NCBI RefSeq assembly: GCF_003335505.1
Contig: NZ_QPEX01000030.1
Coordinates: 124,001 to 188,000 of the forward strand
DNA: 64,000 nucleotides
Direction of reading: 5' to 3'
Source of the DNA: Bremerella cremea
Lineage (GTDB): Bacteria > Planctomycetota > Planctomycetia > Pirellulales > Pirellulaceae
The notes under the pieces are model-generated. The model did no database searches, was not told the DNA's origin, and was given only the letters and a program-made list of their open reading frames with translations. A program made the position numbers and the translations under genes. Of the stretch, positions 45,901-54,729 are shown one piece after another. Each line of letters begins with the position of its first letter. Position 1 is the first letter of the stretch.

Positions 45901-46169
45901 GCGATCAGTTCGCTTTCGTCTGGTTTGCCTGGCTCGACGATCGGTCCGCCGGTTCCTCCTTTGAAAAAGTGTTGCCGACGATCTACTCGCAAATCGGCTT
46001 TCTGCTCTTTCGCGCCGTGGCATTCGAAGCAGTGCTGAGCGAGTAGGGGACGGACCTTGGTCTCAAAGAAGTGGGCAGATTCTTTCTCACCAGCGATCAG
46101 CGTTTCCGACATCATCCCAGTCAGAAACAACAAAATGAGCGGCGCGATAGGCCGGAAGTGATTGAACAT
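42942..46169 (-). CDS. PSCyt1-DUF1549-DUF1553 protein with LamG domain
   Basis: A 1075-residue exported protein. Signal peptide 1-26; PSCyt1 cytochrome-like segment with heme motif 'CFECH' (47-51) followed by 'KADLRVDRR'; DUF1549 (about 165-380) with a second CxxCH in 'IACAHCHNHKYDPI'; a coiled or linker region; DUF1553 (about 560-790) with 'LTPRVIVNRIWQYHFG'; then a C-terminal LamG/concanavalin-like beta domain (about 845-1040, 'HNFTIEAIVFPRKLFP', 'WDGLIDDVRLTRSAI'). The whole family is exported and probably a c-type cytochrome enzyme; a LamG domain suggests carbohydrate binding. It starts 3 bases after the FecR-like gene stop, clearly one operon. Confidence 0.92.
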   Translation of the reverse strand: MFNHFRPIAPLILLFLTGMMSETLIAGEKESAHFFETKVRPLLAQHCFECHGAKEQKADLRVDRRQHFFKGGTGGPIVEPGKPDESELIAAVKYESYEMPPKGQLPEDQIAILETWVANGAYWPEPQGDVRQDELFTPEDRAWWAFQPVSRPEAPSVDKHAVAHNPIDHFILAKLQSQQLSPAPPAERRDLIRRVYFDMLGMPPTPEEIAAFEADEDEHAYEKLVDKVLADPRYGERWATHWLDLVRYADSDGYRQDAYRPNAWRYRDYVIQSLNADKSYKQFLQEQLAGDELAPDDPAALVATHFLRGGVYEYNSRDAKGQQVLISDELTDTVGDVFMGMGIACAHCHNHKYDPILRDDYYRLQAFFKPMVWKDDHPLVDEAEVKKYEAELAQWEAKHKELLDKIEAIEGPARKSREKKAVSMFPLEVQEMYWKPADERTTYDNQIRYLVYDQVKFEYARLQNGIPKQDRQKWEDLKKELQAFLKTKPTPPPMANIASDAPGVIPPTTIPDDRSKREIKPGFLTILDPQDASIDPSSVAAADTSGRRAALARWLSRDDNPLTPRVIVNRIWQYHFGTGLSSNSSDFGRLGEPPSHPQLLDWLTSEFIENGWHFKPLHRTILLSATYRQSSQIAIPERAQLTDPKNRLLWRYPPRRLEAEQIRDAMLAVSGELDDKSSGPASSSNSASRSVFTKKMRNSPDALLDSFDAPNGFASVAQRNATTTATQSLLMFNGDWTLKRAEAMAKRLNRQYGNDYAEMVRASFQECFGRAPSKSEFAASLSFIQQQIADNQNLAKAKLHDLPSTALIDEPQMQRWSTAFNISDAKPHELLTLPETDPLPSHNFTIEAIVFPRKLFPDASVRTIAARWNGSNATAGWNFGITSEKSAYRPRNLIMQLIGKDKSGQVTYQVVPSNIRIPSDKPYYVAAAVDFDAGTTTFYARDMSYDESELETAVVNHSILGDCGDDSLRFTVGGRDSSSPHNWDGLIDDVRLTRSAILDPAKIMINDPNNLVTDDTVALWRFVRSDPEGPLSDVKDEHPLALSLRSHSDTLSPVLVAISDFCHVLLNSSEFQYVD

Positions 46170-46172
46170 AAA

Positions 46173-47918
46173 CTACTCTTCCGTTGAGGTAGGATCTGCG
46201 GGTGAGATAGGAGAAGGCACGGGAGGGAAGGCGCCAATGAAGACCGGATCTACTTGGTTTTCATCATCCATGGCATCTTGGATGAACAATTCGCGGACTT
46301 CTGCCCCAGCGGGATAGCCTAAGTCCGATAGATCGATACCGGTGGCAATGACTTTCGCAGGCACCGCATGCGGGACACCGCCATTGTGATCGGCTTGGCA
46401 AAGCTCCTCGACGCTGCGAACTCTGCGATCAAAACCGTACAAACGAAAATGACTCAGCTGATGCGAACTATGATCGCTCAGCGAGATGTCGTACTTGCGA
46501 ACCGTGTGGGTTTTTAGGCCCGGCTCGAAAAGCAGAGGGGAAACGTGGAAAGGATCCCCGTCGGCAGGATGTACAATCACATGCAAATCGAAAAGAACCA
46601 CGTCCGGCCCTGGCCCATTGATTATCGGTTGGTGGAAGCGGACCGCTAAACCAGGGGTTCTCCGATTGAGATCTTGATTGGCGATATCTGGGTCGGAAGT
46701 CAGCGGCTGGGAACTGCCGCCTGGGTTGAGGATGCCGGTGCAAAGGCAATGATCACGGTCGAGGTATTCCTGTCGACGACGCGAATCATCGCCTTCTTTG
46801 GGGTCGATGCTCAACAGAGGAGTCGTCAGGTTGTGGGTATTGTTATTCACTTTGAAGTGGATCAAGTCAAAGTCGATCAATTGGTCGACATCGTAGGTGT
46901 AAGACTTGCCACCCCGTTGGACGGTAACGGCCAGAAGTTGGTCCGGGTGGGGATCTCCTGCTGGGGAAACATCAAAGGAAACAACCCGATCGGGCAGAAT
47001 CGATTTGTAGGTTTGCCCAAACTGAGGGCCGTTGCTTGTGGCAATCTCGCCGAGGGAGCTAATAACACGTCCTTCGCCCGCTTCCAAGAGCAGCCCGGTA
47101 TGGGAAGGTTGATTGATTTCTTCCGCAGTAAAAACTTCGGCGGCTCCTTCAATCACTTCCACATCGGCCTCGCCTGATTCATGCACGTTGATGGAGAAGC
47201 GAGTTCCTTTGTCGACAACTTCGGCATGCGGAGTTAGTACGCGAAATCCTTCTGCTCCAGCGGGAGCGTAAACCGAGCATTCACCCATTTTCAGCATAAC
47301 CCGTTCCGCCGACTGAACCGAGAAGATCGCAGGCGCTTGGACTATCATCTCGGCCCCTGTGCGGCTGCGAAGTTGAACGCTTCCTGCCACAAGGGCGTAG
47401 TCGTGATCGAGAGTCAGGACTTCTCCCGGAGCGAAGATTTTCGATTCGCCAAAAAAACGACTCCCCGCAAGTTGCATAATCTGCATTTCGGGTGGGGCGG
47501 AAGCTACGGCGTTCGGATTCGCCTTTTCTTGCTTTGCTGCCGACTGCGTGCCGTCTTGGGCAACGCGACCTTCTTGGTTACTGTGCCAATATACGAAAGC
47601 CGTTGCCAGGAATCCTAGCAGGGCCAAGGCCATGGCAAGCATGTAGCTGCTGTGCCGGGATGGCGGAGCCTTTTTTTCGCGACGCGTACCCAAAGAAGAG
47701 ACAATCGCCTCTGGCAGGCTGATCGCTTGCAGCCCAGTTTCTTCAACGGCCAACTTGGCCAAGCCATATTCCAGATCGAGAAGCAGGAAATACTCGTCTC
47801 GCGCTTCGGGACTGGCGAGCAAGATTTGCTCTAACTCCGCATGCTCGGCGGAAGTGAGGGAGCCGTGAACACTAAGGTGAGCTAGTTCGCCAAGACGTTT
47901 GTTTGGTTCACGAGTCAT
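46173..47918 (-). CDS. FecR-like anti-sigma/transmembrane protein
   Basis: A 581-residue protein. A cytoplasmic N-terminus of about 95 residues with a zinc-less anti-sigma-like helix region ('RLGELAHLSVHGSLTSAEHAELEQ'), one membrane span near residue 100 ('LAMALALLGFLATAFVYWH'), then a FecR domain ('GSVQLRSRTGAEMIVQAPAIF', 'RVLTPHAEVVDKGTRFSINV', 'ADVEVIEGAAEVF'). The C-terminal half (about 330-580) is beta-rich and not assigned. The ATG at 47918 overlaps the ECF sigma stop by 4 bases, so I prefer it to a longer frame that would run through the sigma gene. It is the likely membrane partner controlling that sigma factor. Confidence 0.85.
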   Translation of the reverse strand: MTREPNKRLGELAHLSVHGSLTSAEHAELEQILLASPEARDEYFLLLDLEYGLAKLAVEETGLQAISLPEAIVSSLGTRREKKAPPSRHSSYMLAMALALLGFLATAFVYWHSNQEGRVAQDGTQSAAKQEKANPNAVASAPPEMQIMQLAGSRFFGESKIFAPGEVLTLDHDYALVAGSVQLRSRTGAEMIVQAPAIFSVQSAERVMLKMGECSVYAPAGAEGFRVLTPHAEVVDKGTRFSINVHESGEADVEVIEGAAEVFTAEEINQPSHTGLLLEAGEGRVISSLGEIATSNGPQFGQTYKSILPDRVVSFDVSPAGDPHPDQLLAVTVQRGGKSYTYDVDQLIDFDLIHFKVNNNTHNLTTPLLSIDPKEGDDSRRRQEYLDRDHCLCTGILNPGGSSQPLTSDPDIANQDLNRRTPGLAVRFHQPIINGPGPDVVLFDLHVIVHPADGDPFHVSPLLFEPGLKTHTVRKYDISLSDHSSHQLSHFRLYGFDRRVRSVEELCQADHNGGVPHAVPAKVIATGIDLSDLGYPAGAEVRELFIQDAMDDENQVDPVFIGAFPPVPSPISPADPTSTEE

Positions 47919-48484
47919 GCGTCCTCTCCTAGGGCGGCGAGTCGCATCTGGACACATTGGGCCAGTCTGCGGCGAATGGTAGCTAACTGATTGTAAAGTG
48001 TCTGGGCAGAGCGACCGGTATCGGCTGCTAAGTCCGCTACGGTCGTTGCACTGCCGTACGCCTTCCAGATTAATTGTTGTTGGCGGTCGGTCAGGGTTTT
48101 GACGCACAAGCGAAGTGCTGCCAAGTGATCGGGAACACTGGAAAGGTCTTCGCCCCGTTTTTCTGCCAGAAGGTCGAGTAGCGTTTCACTAAATTGTAGA
48201 CGATCGCGGTTGGCGGTACGCAGGAAGTTTTTGACTTCGTAGAACGCCACGCCACAGGCCCAGGAAAGGAAATCTCGGCCTTGGTCGAAGGTCTCGAACT
48301 TCTTCCACAACAGCAAGCTGCAGCGTTGGAAAACGTCGTCGGCATCGGCATGGTGGGGCAGAAGCGAATAAATATAAGCATGCAACCGATCACAATTCCC
48401 CGAGTAGTACGTCAGAAAGTCTGCGTAGCGTTGATCTTGCGACGTGTCGTCGCAAGCGGGGCGTTCTGGAAGTTGGTACGTCAT
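47915..48484 (-). CDS. ECF sigma-70 family factor
   Basis: A 189-residue ECF sigma factor of the Rhodopirellula/Verrucomicrobium type. Region 2 includes 'DADDVFQRCSLLLWKKFETF' and 'FLSWACGVAFYEVKNFLRTANR'; region 4 includes 'LTDRQQQLIWKAYGSATTVADLAADTGRS' with the helix-turn-helix and 'TLYNQLATIRRRLAQCV'. It leads the operon sigma - FecR-like - PSCyt - DUF1501, overlapping the FecR-like gene by 4 bases. It probably directs RNA polymerase to this operon or to a wider set of extracytoplasmic genes. ATG at 48484. Confidence 0.92.
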   Translation of the reverse strand: MTYQLPERPACDDTSQDQRYADFLTYYSGNCDRLHAYIYSLLPHHADADDVFQRCSLLLWKKFETFDQGRDFLSWACGVAFYEVKNFLRTANRDRLQFSETLLDLLAEKRGEDLSSVPDHLAALRLCVKTLTDRQQQLIWKAYGSATTVADLAADTGRSAQTLYNQLATIRRRLAQCVQMRLAALGEDA

Positions 48485-48612
48485 ATTTTCAGGCAGGACA
48501 TCGCTTGGGAGGGTTCCCCCCAGAATAATGAAAAACCGACTGAGGGTACATCTAATAGTCGTACGCTGAGTCGCAAGTTTACTGCGTTAATCGCAATAAA
48601 ATCGCATGAATT

Positions 48613-48651
48613 AAGGGGCGACCTAGCACTTAAGGTGTAATCTCGCCCCTT
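48613..48651 (-). terminator. hairpin after the lipoprotein gene
   Basis: AAGGGGCGA (48613-48621) pairs with TCGCCCCTT (48643-48651) across a 21-base loop, 63 bases past the stop of the lipoprotein gene at 48714 and upstream of the ECF sigma start. Leftward it is followed by AATTCATG rather than a T run, so it is a moderate terminator candidate. Confidence 0.5.
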
Positions 48652-48713
48652 TATCCCTGGAATGAATCTCAGAAGACAATTGCGATGCTGTCAATTCCAC
48701 ACGACTTATTGGG

Positions 48714-49139
48714 TTAGCGAGCTTCCAGCTGAATGACGATATCGTTCTCTCCTGGAGCTATTGCAAATTTGAGCCCTGAGGTTTCGTAGTTGCGATATTT
48801 CGAGGCGAAATTAGGTGCCACAGAGACGTTGCCATCGCCAGAGGCAGGGCTGAATAGGATTACTTCGTGGTCACCTTCCAGGGCGCCGTCGCCATCTTCA
48901 AAGGTGCTTAGCTGAAATGAACCATCGCTTTGAATCTTCCCAGAGGCTTTGACCATTTCACCTTCTTCGGAAGTGGTACGAAACTTGACGATGCCTCCAT
49001 TGGCTGGCGAGCCGTTGGCTAGAACGACTTTGCCGCTGACCGGATGAGTGGCGACAGATTTGTCGCAGCCCAGCATAGGGGCCAAGCCAAGCAGGACTAT
49101 GCCTAGCCAGAGATAACCGTAAGGCTTTGTTGTATTCAT
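48714..49139 (-). CDS. small lipoprotein, carboxypeptidase-regulatory-like fold
   Basis: A 141-residue lipoprotein; the signal peptide ends at the lipobox 'APMLGC' (Cys about residue 25). The body 'VSGKVVLANGSPANGGIVKFR', 'SDGSFQLSTFEDGDGALEGDHEVIL' has the same plan as the lipoprotein at 18899, including the G-x-F/Y-x-LSTFE-x-GDGA core. It is encoded 163 bases downstream of a DUF1559 gene on the same strand, repeating the arrangement at 18.9-20.5 kb. It is probably periplasmic and structural or accessory to the prepilin-like protein. Confidence 0.8.
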   Translation of the reverse strand: MNTTKPYGYLWLGIVLLGLAPMLGCDKSVATHPVSGKVVLANGSPANGGIVKFRTTSEEGEMVKASGKIQSDGSFQLSTFEDGDGALEGDHEVILFSPASGDGNVSVAPNFASKYRNYETSGLKFAIAPGENDIVIQLEAR

Positions 49140-49302
49140 TGTGGGGCTTCGATCCCATGAAAAAGAGAATGCGAGCAGGAGTGTGTTTTAAGTCATACGC
49201 AACGAATTTGCGCATGACATCAATCAAGTAATCTGCATCAACTTCAGGGGCTTCCTGCCCCTGGCAATGGCAAGAGTTGAAGAGGCCATCGCGACGAATG
49301 GG

Positions 49303-50202
49303 CTAGAAGTCAGCGCTGAGCGTCTGTCCGTCGTTGCAGCTGGCCAGTCGCCCTAGGTTGATCTCATCGATGTTGACTTGAATTGGCCGAACGCTGCCGT
49401 CTCCCATCACGAAATTAACGGTGCCAGGGTGGAAGCTGCCAAACACCAAGTGGGCCACGCCATCAACGTCGTCACGCTTGTTGCTCGCGAGTGGGTAGTC
49501 TGGTCCAGCAGCTCGCATCGTCGTGTAGGCCCAGCCGCTTAGAATCGGACCATCGTGTCCTGTCTTTTCGTCGCGCAGATTTTGGACCTGCACATGCCGC
49601 TCGCCAACCATGATGGTGTTGGTTAGGCCGTCGGTCACGGAAGCGAAGTCGGTTTGGCTGCGGTATTTATCTTTGTTGCCGTCGGCGACGACCAGCATAC
49701 CTTTTTCTTTTCGCAGTTGACGAATGATCGAATTGTCGCCGCTGGGACCGGAGACAGAAGCGTAGTCCCAGACGGCGCCGTTGGCCCCATTGATTGCCTG
49801 AACGACCTGCGTGAGATCTCCTGACTTGTGGCGGCTGGGGCAGACATAACCTGATATGCCGGTTTGCTGCACGGCAGCGGTTTGATCGATGTATTTCTTC
49901 TTCATGTCAATCTGATCGTAGAGATTGCCTTGTTCCATGAAGGGGAGCAACAGAGCTGACCAGCCAAGGTATTCGTACTGAACGCGTGAAGGAGGAAGTT
50001 CGCCGAAGGTATCGTGAAAATTATGAACGGCCAGTCCAACCTGTTTGAGGTTGTTAATGCACTGCGTTCGTCTGGCAGCTTCGCGGGCTTGTTGCACGGC
50101 TGGAAGAAGAAGGGCAATGAGAACACCGATAATCGCGATGACGACTAAGAGTTCAACAAGTGTAAAGCCGCGGCGCACGATCGTGGGGGATCGGTAGTCC
50201 AT
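49303..50202 (-). CDS. DUF1559 prepilin-like protein
   Basis: A 299-residue protein with the prepilin leader '[19 protein letters not shown]' (processed after Gly) and hydrophobic N-terminal helix continuing to '[14 protein letters not shown]'. The DUF1559 body has 'CINNLKQVGLAVHNFHDTFGELPP' and the C-terminal 'SFHPGTVNFVMGDGSVRPI', the H-x9-DG motif. I chose the ATG at 50202, which leaves a short basic leader; the open frame extends to 50271. It is shorter than the copy at 19438 because of differences in the middle of the domain. Confidence 0.92.
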   Translation of the reverse strand: MDYRSPTIVRRGFTLVELLVVIAIIGVLIALLLPAVQQAREAARRTQCINNLKQVGLAVHNFHDTFGELPPSRVQYEYLGWSALLLPFMEQGNLYDQIDMKKKYIDQTAAVQQTGISGYVCPSRHKSGDLTQVVQAINGANGAVWDYASVSGPSGDNSIIRQLRKEKGMLVVADGNKDKYRSQTDFASVTDGLTNTIMVGERHVQVQNLRDEKTGHDGPILSGWAYTTMRAAGPDYPLASNKRDDVDGVAHLVFGSFHPGTVNFVMGDGSVRPIQVNIDEINLGRLASCNDGQTLSADF

Positions 50203-50538
50203 AGATACGTTTCCTGGGTTATGAGAAGCAGATTGATAAGGGCAAATGCAGGTCTGGAAATCACTTCCCAAAACTGCGGCCTATAAGAAACCCTCTCTGT
50301 GCAATGCATGAGAAGGAAGAGACGATAACAGCAATATTCAAAAGGGTTTAGGGAGAGTGGATGGGAGGAAGAGAGAAAGAAAAGAATGCTCTCTGGAAGA
50401 AGATCGTACGCCTTAAGTGCTGTTTACTATTACTTCAGGCGAAAAAGATATTAAAAAACTATCTCCCCGCGTGTGGGCTGTTTTTCTGTTCCCTAATGTA
50501 CGTATTTTAGTGGTTTAACGGCAGATCGTTCTTTACTG
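50203..50538. other. 336-base intergenic region
   Basis: No supported gene. A purine-rich tract occupies about 50350-50395 on the plus strand, and the left part should carry the promoter of the DUF1559 gene. The right part follows the stop of the tandem sulfatase and ends in a T-rich stretch without a clear stem. Confidence 0.4.
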
Positions 50539-53500
50539 TTATTTCTTCTGTGAGGAAACACGTTCGATGTACGATTTGAACTCCCACCGGTTTTTCCAGG
50601 CAGGCAGATAAGGGGTGTAGCGGGGATCTTCAAACCAGAATTCTGGTTTTGGATCAGGCGTGGCAAGTTCGCCGGCTGCGTAGTCTTTGCCAATGAAGCT
50701 GGCGTTGACCATGTCATTCCAGGCCAGGAATGCTTTTTTCATTTGGGCAAAACGCTCTGGCTGTTGCTTGGCCAGGTCATGTGTTTCGTGCGGATCGGTT
50801 TTCAGGTTGTACAGTTCAAACCTCTTCGCATTGGGATGGACTAGCTTCCAGTCGTTATCGACCCAGGCTGCTTGTTTCTGAAAACGGAACGGGATCGGTT
50901 GCTCGCGCGCAGCGAGTTCTTGAGTGAGCAGTGGCTTTAGGCTGATACCATCTAAGGGGCGTACGAAGATCGCCTCAGGCAAGCCTAGCAAGTCAGCCAC
51001 CGTGGGAAACAGGTCCATCGTGCAGGCCGGGTAGTTGGTGATGCGTGGTTCTATTTGACTCGGCCACTCGATGATCGCCGGTACGCGCAGGCCACCTTCG
51101 TAGACGTTCCCTTTATGCCCACGCAGGCCTCCCACGGTTTCTGGCTGAATGCCTGTTAGGCCGCCGTTGTCGCTGCAGAAAACCAATAGCGTGTTTTCTG
51201 CAATATTCATATCGCGCAGCGCCGCACGTAGTGTTCCGAGGCTACGGTCCATCGCGACCAATTCGCCGTAATGCTCCGCCGACTTTTCGTTCAGCTTATC
51301 AAACGGAGCTTTGTCTTGGGCAAGAGCCTTGAATGGACTATGGGGCGTACCATACCAGATAACGCTAAACATCGGCTGGCTGCCATCTTTATGCTTTCTC
51401 AGAAACTTGATCGCTTCTGCCACTACGACATCGGACGAGTCCCCTTCCTTTTGCTCGAACTTCCCTTCGCGACTCATCAGCGGACTTTGGTCGTAAAAGT
51501 TGGTAACCGATAGCCATTCGTCGAACCCGAAGTTGCCAGGGCTGTAGGGATCGTCCGGCAGAATAGGAGCCCCTGGGCCCTTGAGGCCATTGAGATGCCA
51601 CTTGCCGAAATGGCCGGTCACGTATCCGGCGTCTTTGAGAGCTTGGGCGATGGTCTTTTCTTGGTGTCGCAACGCGTAACCGTGCGAGAGCACCCCACAG
51701 CGATCAGGAGAACGCCCGGTTAGTACGCTCGCCCGGGTGGGCGAGCAGACACAGCATCCGGCATAGAAGCGATCAAATCGCAACCCATTTGCGGCCATGT
51801 CGTCTAGGTTGGGTGTCTTTAAAACGGGATGCTGGCGATAGCCTGTCTGCCCCCAGCCCATGTCGTCGGCCATCACAAAAATGATGTTTGGCTGACGTGT
51901 CTTGGCACGTTCGTTAGAATCGCCTTGATATCGCACGACGGCGTAATAGGCTCCGACTTCTTCATTCGTGTCGGTTGTGAACACCGGGGCCAACTGGTGC
52001 GAACCCTTGTTTAGCTTGGTCGTGAAGACGATCTTCGTGTCGTGGGGGGCAACCGGTTGGGTTTCTAGATCTTTCCCGTTTATGCGCAGCGTGGCCGAGG
52101 TGATCGGAATCGCTTTTCCTGGGGTTGTGCGATAGGCCCGAGAAGCGCCGGGAACATTGGTACCTGGGGAAAGTTCGGCTTGGATCGGGTGCTCCGCCTC
52201 GGCTGGCCAGCGACGCACATCGATTTCGTACGTGCCGTCGCGAATCACGTTGACAGCCCAATGACCGTTGTGCCGCGAGGCAGTCTTAGAAGAGCCGAGG
52301 CCGTGGGCTGCGCGGATGTGGGCTTGGTTCCAAGGAGGTAGGCTCTGCTGAATCCAATCGTGCCCAGTCAGCGAGACTGCGCCCGAGTTGGGATGTCCTA
52401 GGTAGATCTCGGTTGTCTTCGCGAACGTTGGTTCAAGTTCGGCCCACCACTTATCGTAGAACGCCCGCATCTTGGCGACTTGCTCTGGATGATCTTGAGC
52501 GACGTTATGTTTCTGGCCGGGGTCTTGGTTGATTTCGTAAAGCTCGTTGCCGTTGACCAGTCGCCAATCTTGCGACATGACGGCGGTTTGCTTCCACTTA
52601 ATCGGATCGCGCACGCGCTGAGAGTCGGTAACCAGAAAGCGATCGTTCCATTTGCTGTGGTTATCCGCTTCGAGAAGTGGGCGAATCGACTTACCATCGA
52701 ACGGATAGCCCGCTGGGGCCTGGCCGCCAGTCAAGTCTAGCAGGGTAGGGGCAATGTCGACGGCATGGGTCAGTTTGTTGCTAACGTGTTTGCGGTTCAT
52801 GCCGCCAGCTGGCCAATAGCACATCAGCGGTACGCGATGTCCTCCTTCGTACTCGCTTCCTTTCTTGCCACGCATGCCGGCGTTAAACACGGTATTGCCG
52901 GTCGCGGTGCCGTTGTCGGTGGTGTAGATAAAGATGGTGTTCTCGGCGATTCCAAGCTCTTCTAGCAAGGCACGTGTCTGGCCGACGTTGTCGTCGATGT
53001 TGGTGATCATACCGAAGAAGGCCGCGATAGCGGGGCTTTGCTCCGAGTACTGATCCATATACTTCTGTGGGCAGTGCAGCGGACCATGGGGCGCGTTGGT
53101 GGCGATATAAGCAAAGAAGGGGTGATCTGACTTGGCGTTCTCGCGGATGAACTGGTTAGCTTGCTGAAAGAAGACATCGGTGCAAAAACCTTCTGCTCGC
53201 TCGATTTGCCCGTTATGGAAGTAAGCTCCATCGAAGTAGGCGTTGTCCCACACATCCGGAGTTTGCCCCACGCCGCCGCCGCCATGTCGATAAACTTCGT
53301 CGTAACCGCGATCCTCGGGGCGATAGGGATAGTTGTCTCCTAGGTGCCATTTGCCAAACATGGCCGTCTTGTAGCCGTTCTCTTTGAGTAGTTGCCCCAA
53401 GGTCGCCTCGTCGGCTCGGAGCATGGATCGCCCCATGATCGTGTGCCATGCGCCAGCGCGATCGGTCCAATGTCCGGATTGCAGCGCTGCTCGCGTTGGC

Positions 53501-53742
53501 GAACAAGTCGGAGCGACGTGATAGTTAGAAAGCTGCGAAGATTCCGCCGCCAGCTTGTCGATGTGGGGAGTCTTGATGACAGGGTTGCCATAGCAGGCAA
53601 GATCGCCGTAACCTTGATCGTCGGTGATGACAAGCACAATGTTCGGCTTGTTCGCGGCGGCCAGCCAGGAAGAGCTCAGCACAACGAAAACGAGAGAGAG
53701 AAGCACGCGCTGAGTCGATAAGCGAGGTAACGCCATGGTCAT
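50539..53742 (-). CDS. tandem sulfatase, two complete catalytic domains
   Basis: A 1067-residue exported protein with signal peptide (1-30) and two sulfatase domains. Domain A (32-440): 'PNIVLVITDDQGYGDLACYG', formylglycine site 'APTCSPTRAALQSG' (C80), 'GKWHLGDNYP', 'ATNAPHGPLH', 'TTDNGTATG'. Residues about 445-605 are a beta-rich domain, a C-terminal addition known from planctomycete sulfatases. Domain B (617-1050): 'PNIIFVMADDMGWGQTGYR', 'VCSPTRASVLTG' (C666), 'GKWHLNGLK', 'WYGTPHSPFKA', 'FCSDNGGLTG'. Domain B lacks its own signal peptide, so this is a true fusion. Both sites keep the Cys and metal residues and may act on different positions of one glycan. Confidence 0.92.
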   Translation of the reverse strand: MTMALPRLSTQRVLLSLVFVVLSSSWLAAANKPNIVLVITDDQGYGDLACYGNPVIKTPHIDKLAAESSQLSNYHVAPTCSPTRAALQSGHWTDRAGAWHTIMGRSMLRADEATLGQLLKENGYKTAMFGKWHLGDNYPYRPEDRGYDEVYRHGGGGVGQTPDVWDNAYFDGAYFHNGQIERAEGFCTDVFFQQANQFIRENAKSDHPFFAYIATNAPHGPLHCPQKYMDQYSEQSPAIAAFFGMITNIDDNVGQTRALLEELGIAENTIFIYTTDNGTATGNTVFNAGMRGKKGSEYEGGHRVPLMCYWPAGGMNRKHVSNKLTHAVDIAPTLLDLTGGQAPAGYPFDGKSIRPLLEADNHSKWNDRFLVTDSQRVRDPIKWKQTAVMSQDWRLVNGNELYEINQDPGQKHNVAQDHPEQVAKMRAFYDKWWAELEPTFAKTTEIYLGHPNSGAVSLTGHDWIQQSLPPWNQAHIRAAHGLGSSKTASRHNGHWAVNVIRDGTYEIDVRRWPAEAEHPIQAELSPGTNVPGASRAYRTTPGKAIPITSATLRINGKDLETQPVAPHDTKIVFTTKLNKGSHQLAPVFTTDTNEEVGAYYAVVRYQGDSNERAKTRQPNIIFVMADDMGWGQTGYRQHPVLKTPNLDDMAANGLRFDRFYAGCCVCSPTRASVLTGRSPDRCGVLSHGYALRHQEKTIAQALKDAGYVTGHFGKWHLNGLKGPGAPILPDDPYSPGNFGFDEWLSVTNFYDQSPLMSREGKFEQKEGDSSDVVVAEAIKFLRKHKDGSQPMFSVIWYGTPHSPFKALAQDKAPFDKLNEKSAEHYGELVAMDRSLGTLRAALRDMNIAENTLLVFCSDNGGLTGIQPETVGGLRGHKGNVYEGGLRVPAIIEWPSQIEPRITNYPACTMDLFPTVADLLGLPEAIFVRPLDGISLKPLLTQELAAREQPIPFRFQKQAAWVDNDWKLVHPNAKRFELYNLKTDPHETHDLAKQQPERFAQMKKAFLAWNDMVNASFIGKDYAAGELATPDPKPEFWFEDPRYTPYLPAWKNRWEFKSYIERVSSQKK

Positions 53743-53904
53743 TCCAACTAAGATTGCGAAGGCGGGGCGTAGGCAAATTGGCTTGAGGTAAGCAGGAAAT
53801 CAACCAGTTGCCAGGGAAGCACTGTATTCTCTTCGTTGAAAAAAGGCCCGTCAACTTTTAACGCAACGTCTTGGGTGGGCAAGGAATTGCAAGTCGGGAT
53901 TCGC

Positions 53905-54729
53905 CTATTTCACACCGGCATGCTGAGAGATGAAGTCCGCCACTTTCTGCGGATTAGGATGAGGGAAGTGATGTCCATGCGATTCTTCGGTCCCCTCTTT
54001 CACTTCGATGATTTCGATCGAGCCCCCTAGTTCGCGATAACGCTCGGCCAGAATCAATGTGTTTTCCTGTGGAGGAACCACTTGATCGTTGAGCGAAACA
54101 ATATGTAGCAGGGGAATCTTGGCCTGGGCGATCGGCGGTAAGATATCGATTGGGTTGCGGTTATATTTCAGGGCGTCTTCGTTGCTGAGGCCATACTCTT
54201 TCAGTAAGACTTCCCACGAGCTTGAACTGCCGATGCCGGCACCTTTGCCTTTAGGCCAGCTTTTGATATCGCATACCGGCGTATCGGCATAAATGCAGGC
54301 AACTCGCTCGGGATGCCGCGATGCCCAGCCGTAAACGAATAGCCCGCCCCGGCTTACTCCTTCCAAGGCAACCTTGGGGGCAAGTCCCTTTTTGATCAGA
54401 AAGTCGTAGAACTTGTCCCAGTGTTTCATGGCCCGCTCGCTACCGAACATATTGTCGGTGTTGATGTACGCAATATGGAAACCTTGTTCAAGCAGCAGCA
54501 AATCGGCTTCGGCATGGAAGCCGGGGAAGCGGGCTCGCCAAACCCAAGGATTGCCTGCAGCGGCTTGCTGGGGAGTAACCACATAAGCGGGGCGATCATC
54601 CACCGAGAAATCGAATCGCTCGTAACCGTGCCAGTCAGACTTCTTGCCCGGCCACTCTGCCGCGGAGATTGCGGAAGAGAAAGTAAAAAGGAGCAGACAG
54701 ACAGCAATAAGTCGTTCAGTACGGTGCAT
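53905..54729 (-). CDS. secreted alpha/beta hydrolase
   Basis: A 274-residue exported hydrolase. Signal peptide 1-23; 'PWVWRARFPGFHAEADLLLLEQG' strand region; nucleophile elbow 'ALEGVSRGGLFVYGWA' (G-x-S-x-G, Ser near residue 128); 'IVSLNDQVVPPQEN' with the acidic residue and 'SHGHHFPHPN' near residue 256 with the His. All three catalytic positions are present. It resembles planctomycete esterase/prolyl-oligopeptidase-like proteins encoded beside sulfatases, and may deacetylate a glycan, which is inference. It lies 162 bases upstream of the tandem sulfatase on the same strand. Confidence 0.82.
   Translation of the reverse strand: MHRTERLIAVCLLLFTFSSAISAAEWPGKKSDWHGYERFDFSVDDRPAYVVTPQQAAAGNPWVWRARFPGFHAEADLLLLEQGFHIAYINTDNMFGSERAMKHWDKFYDFLIKKGLAPKVALEGVSRGGLFVYGWASRHPERVACIYADTPVCDIKSWPKGKGAGIGSSSSWEVLLKEYGLSNEDALKYNRNPIDILPPIAQAKIPLLHIVSLNDQVVPPQENTLILAERYRELGGSIEIIEVKEGTEESHGHHFPHPNPQKVADFISQHAGVK

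Noticed and set aside
51880..51900. Tandem sulfatase as two separate genes
   Set aside because: The frame is open across the linker, no start with a signal peptide precedes the second domain, and the linker is a coherent beta-rich domain.
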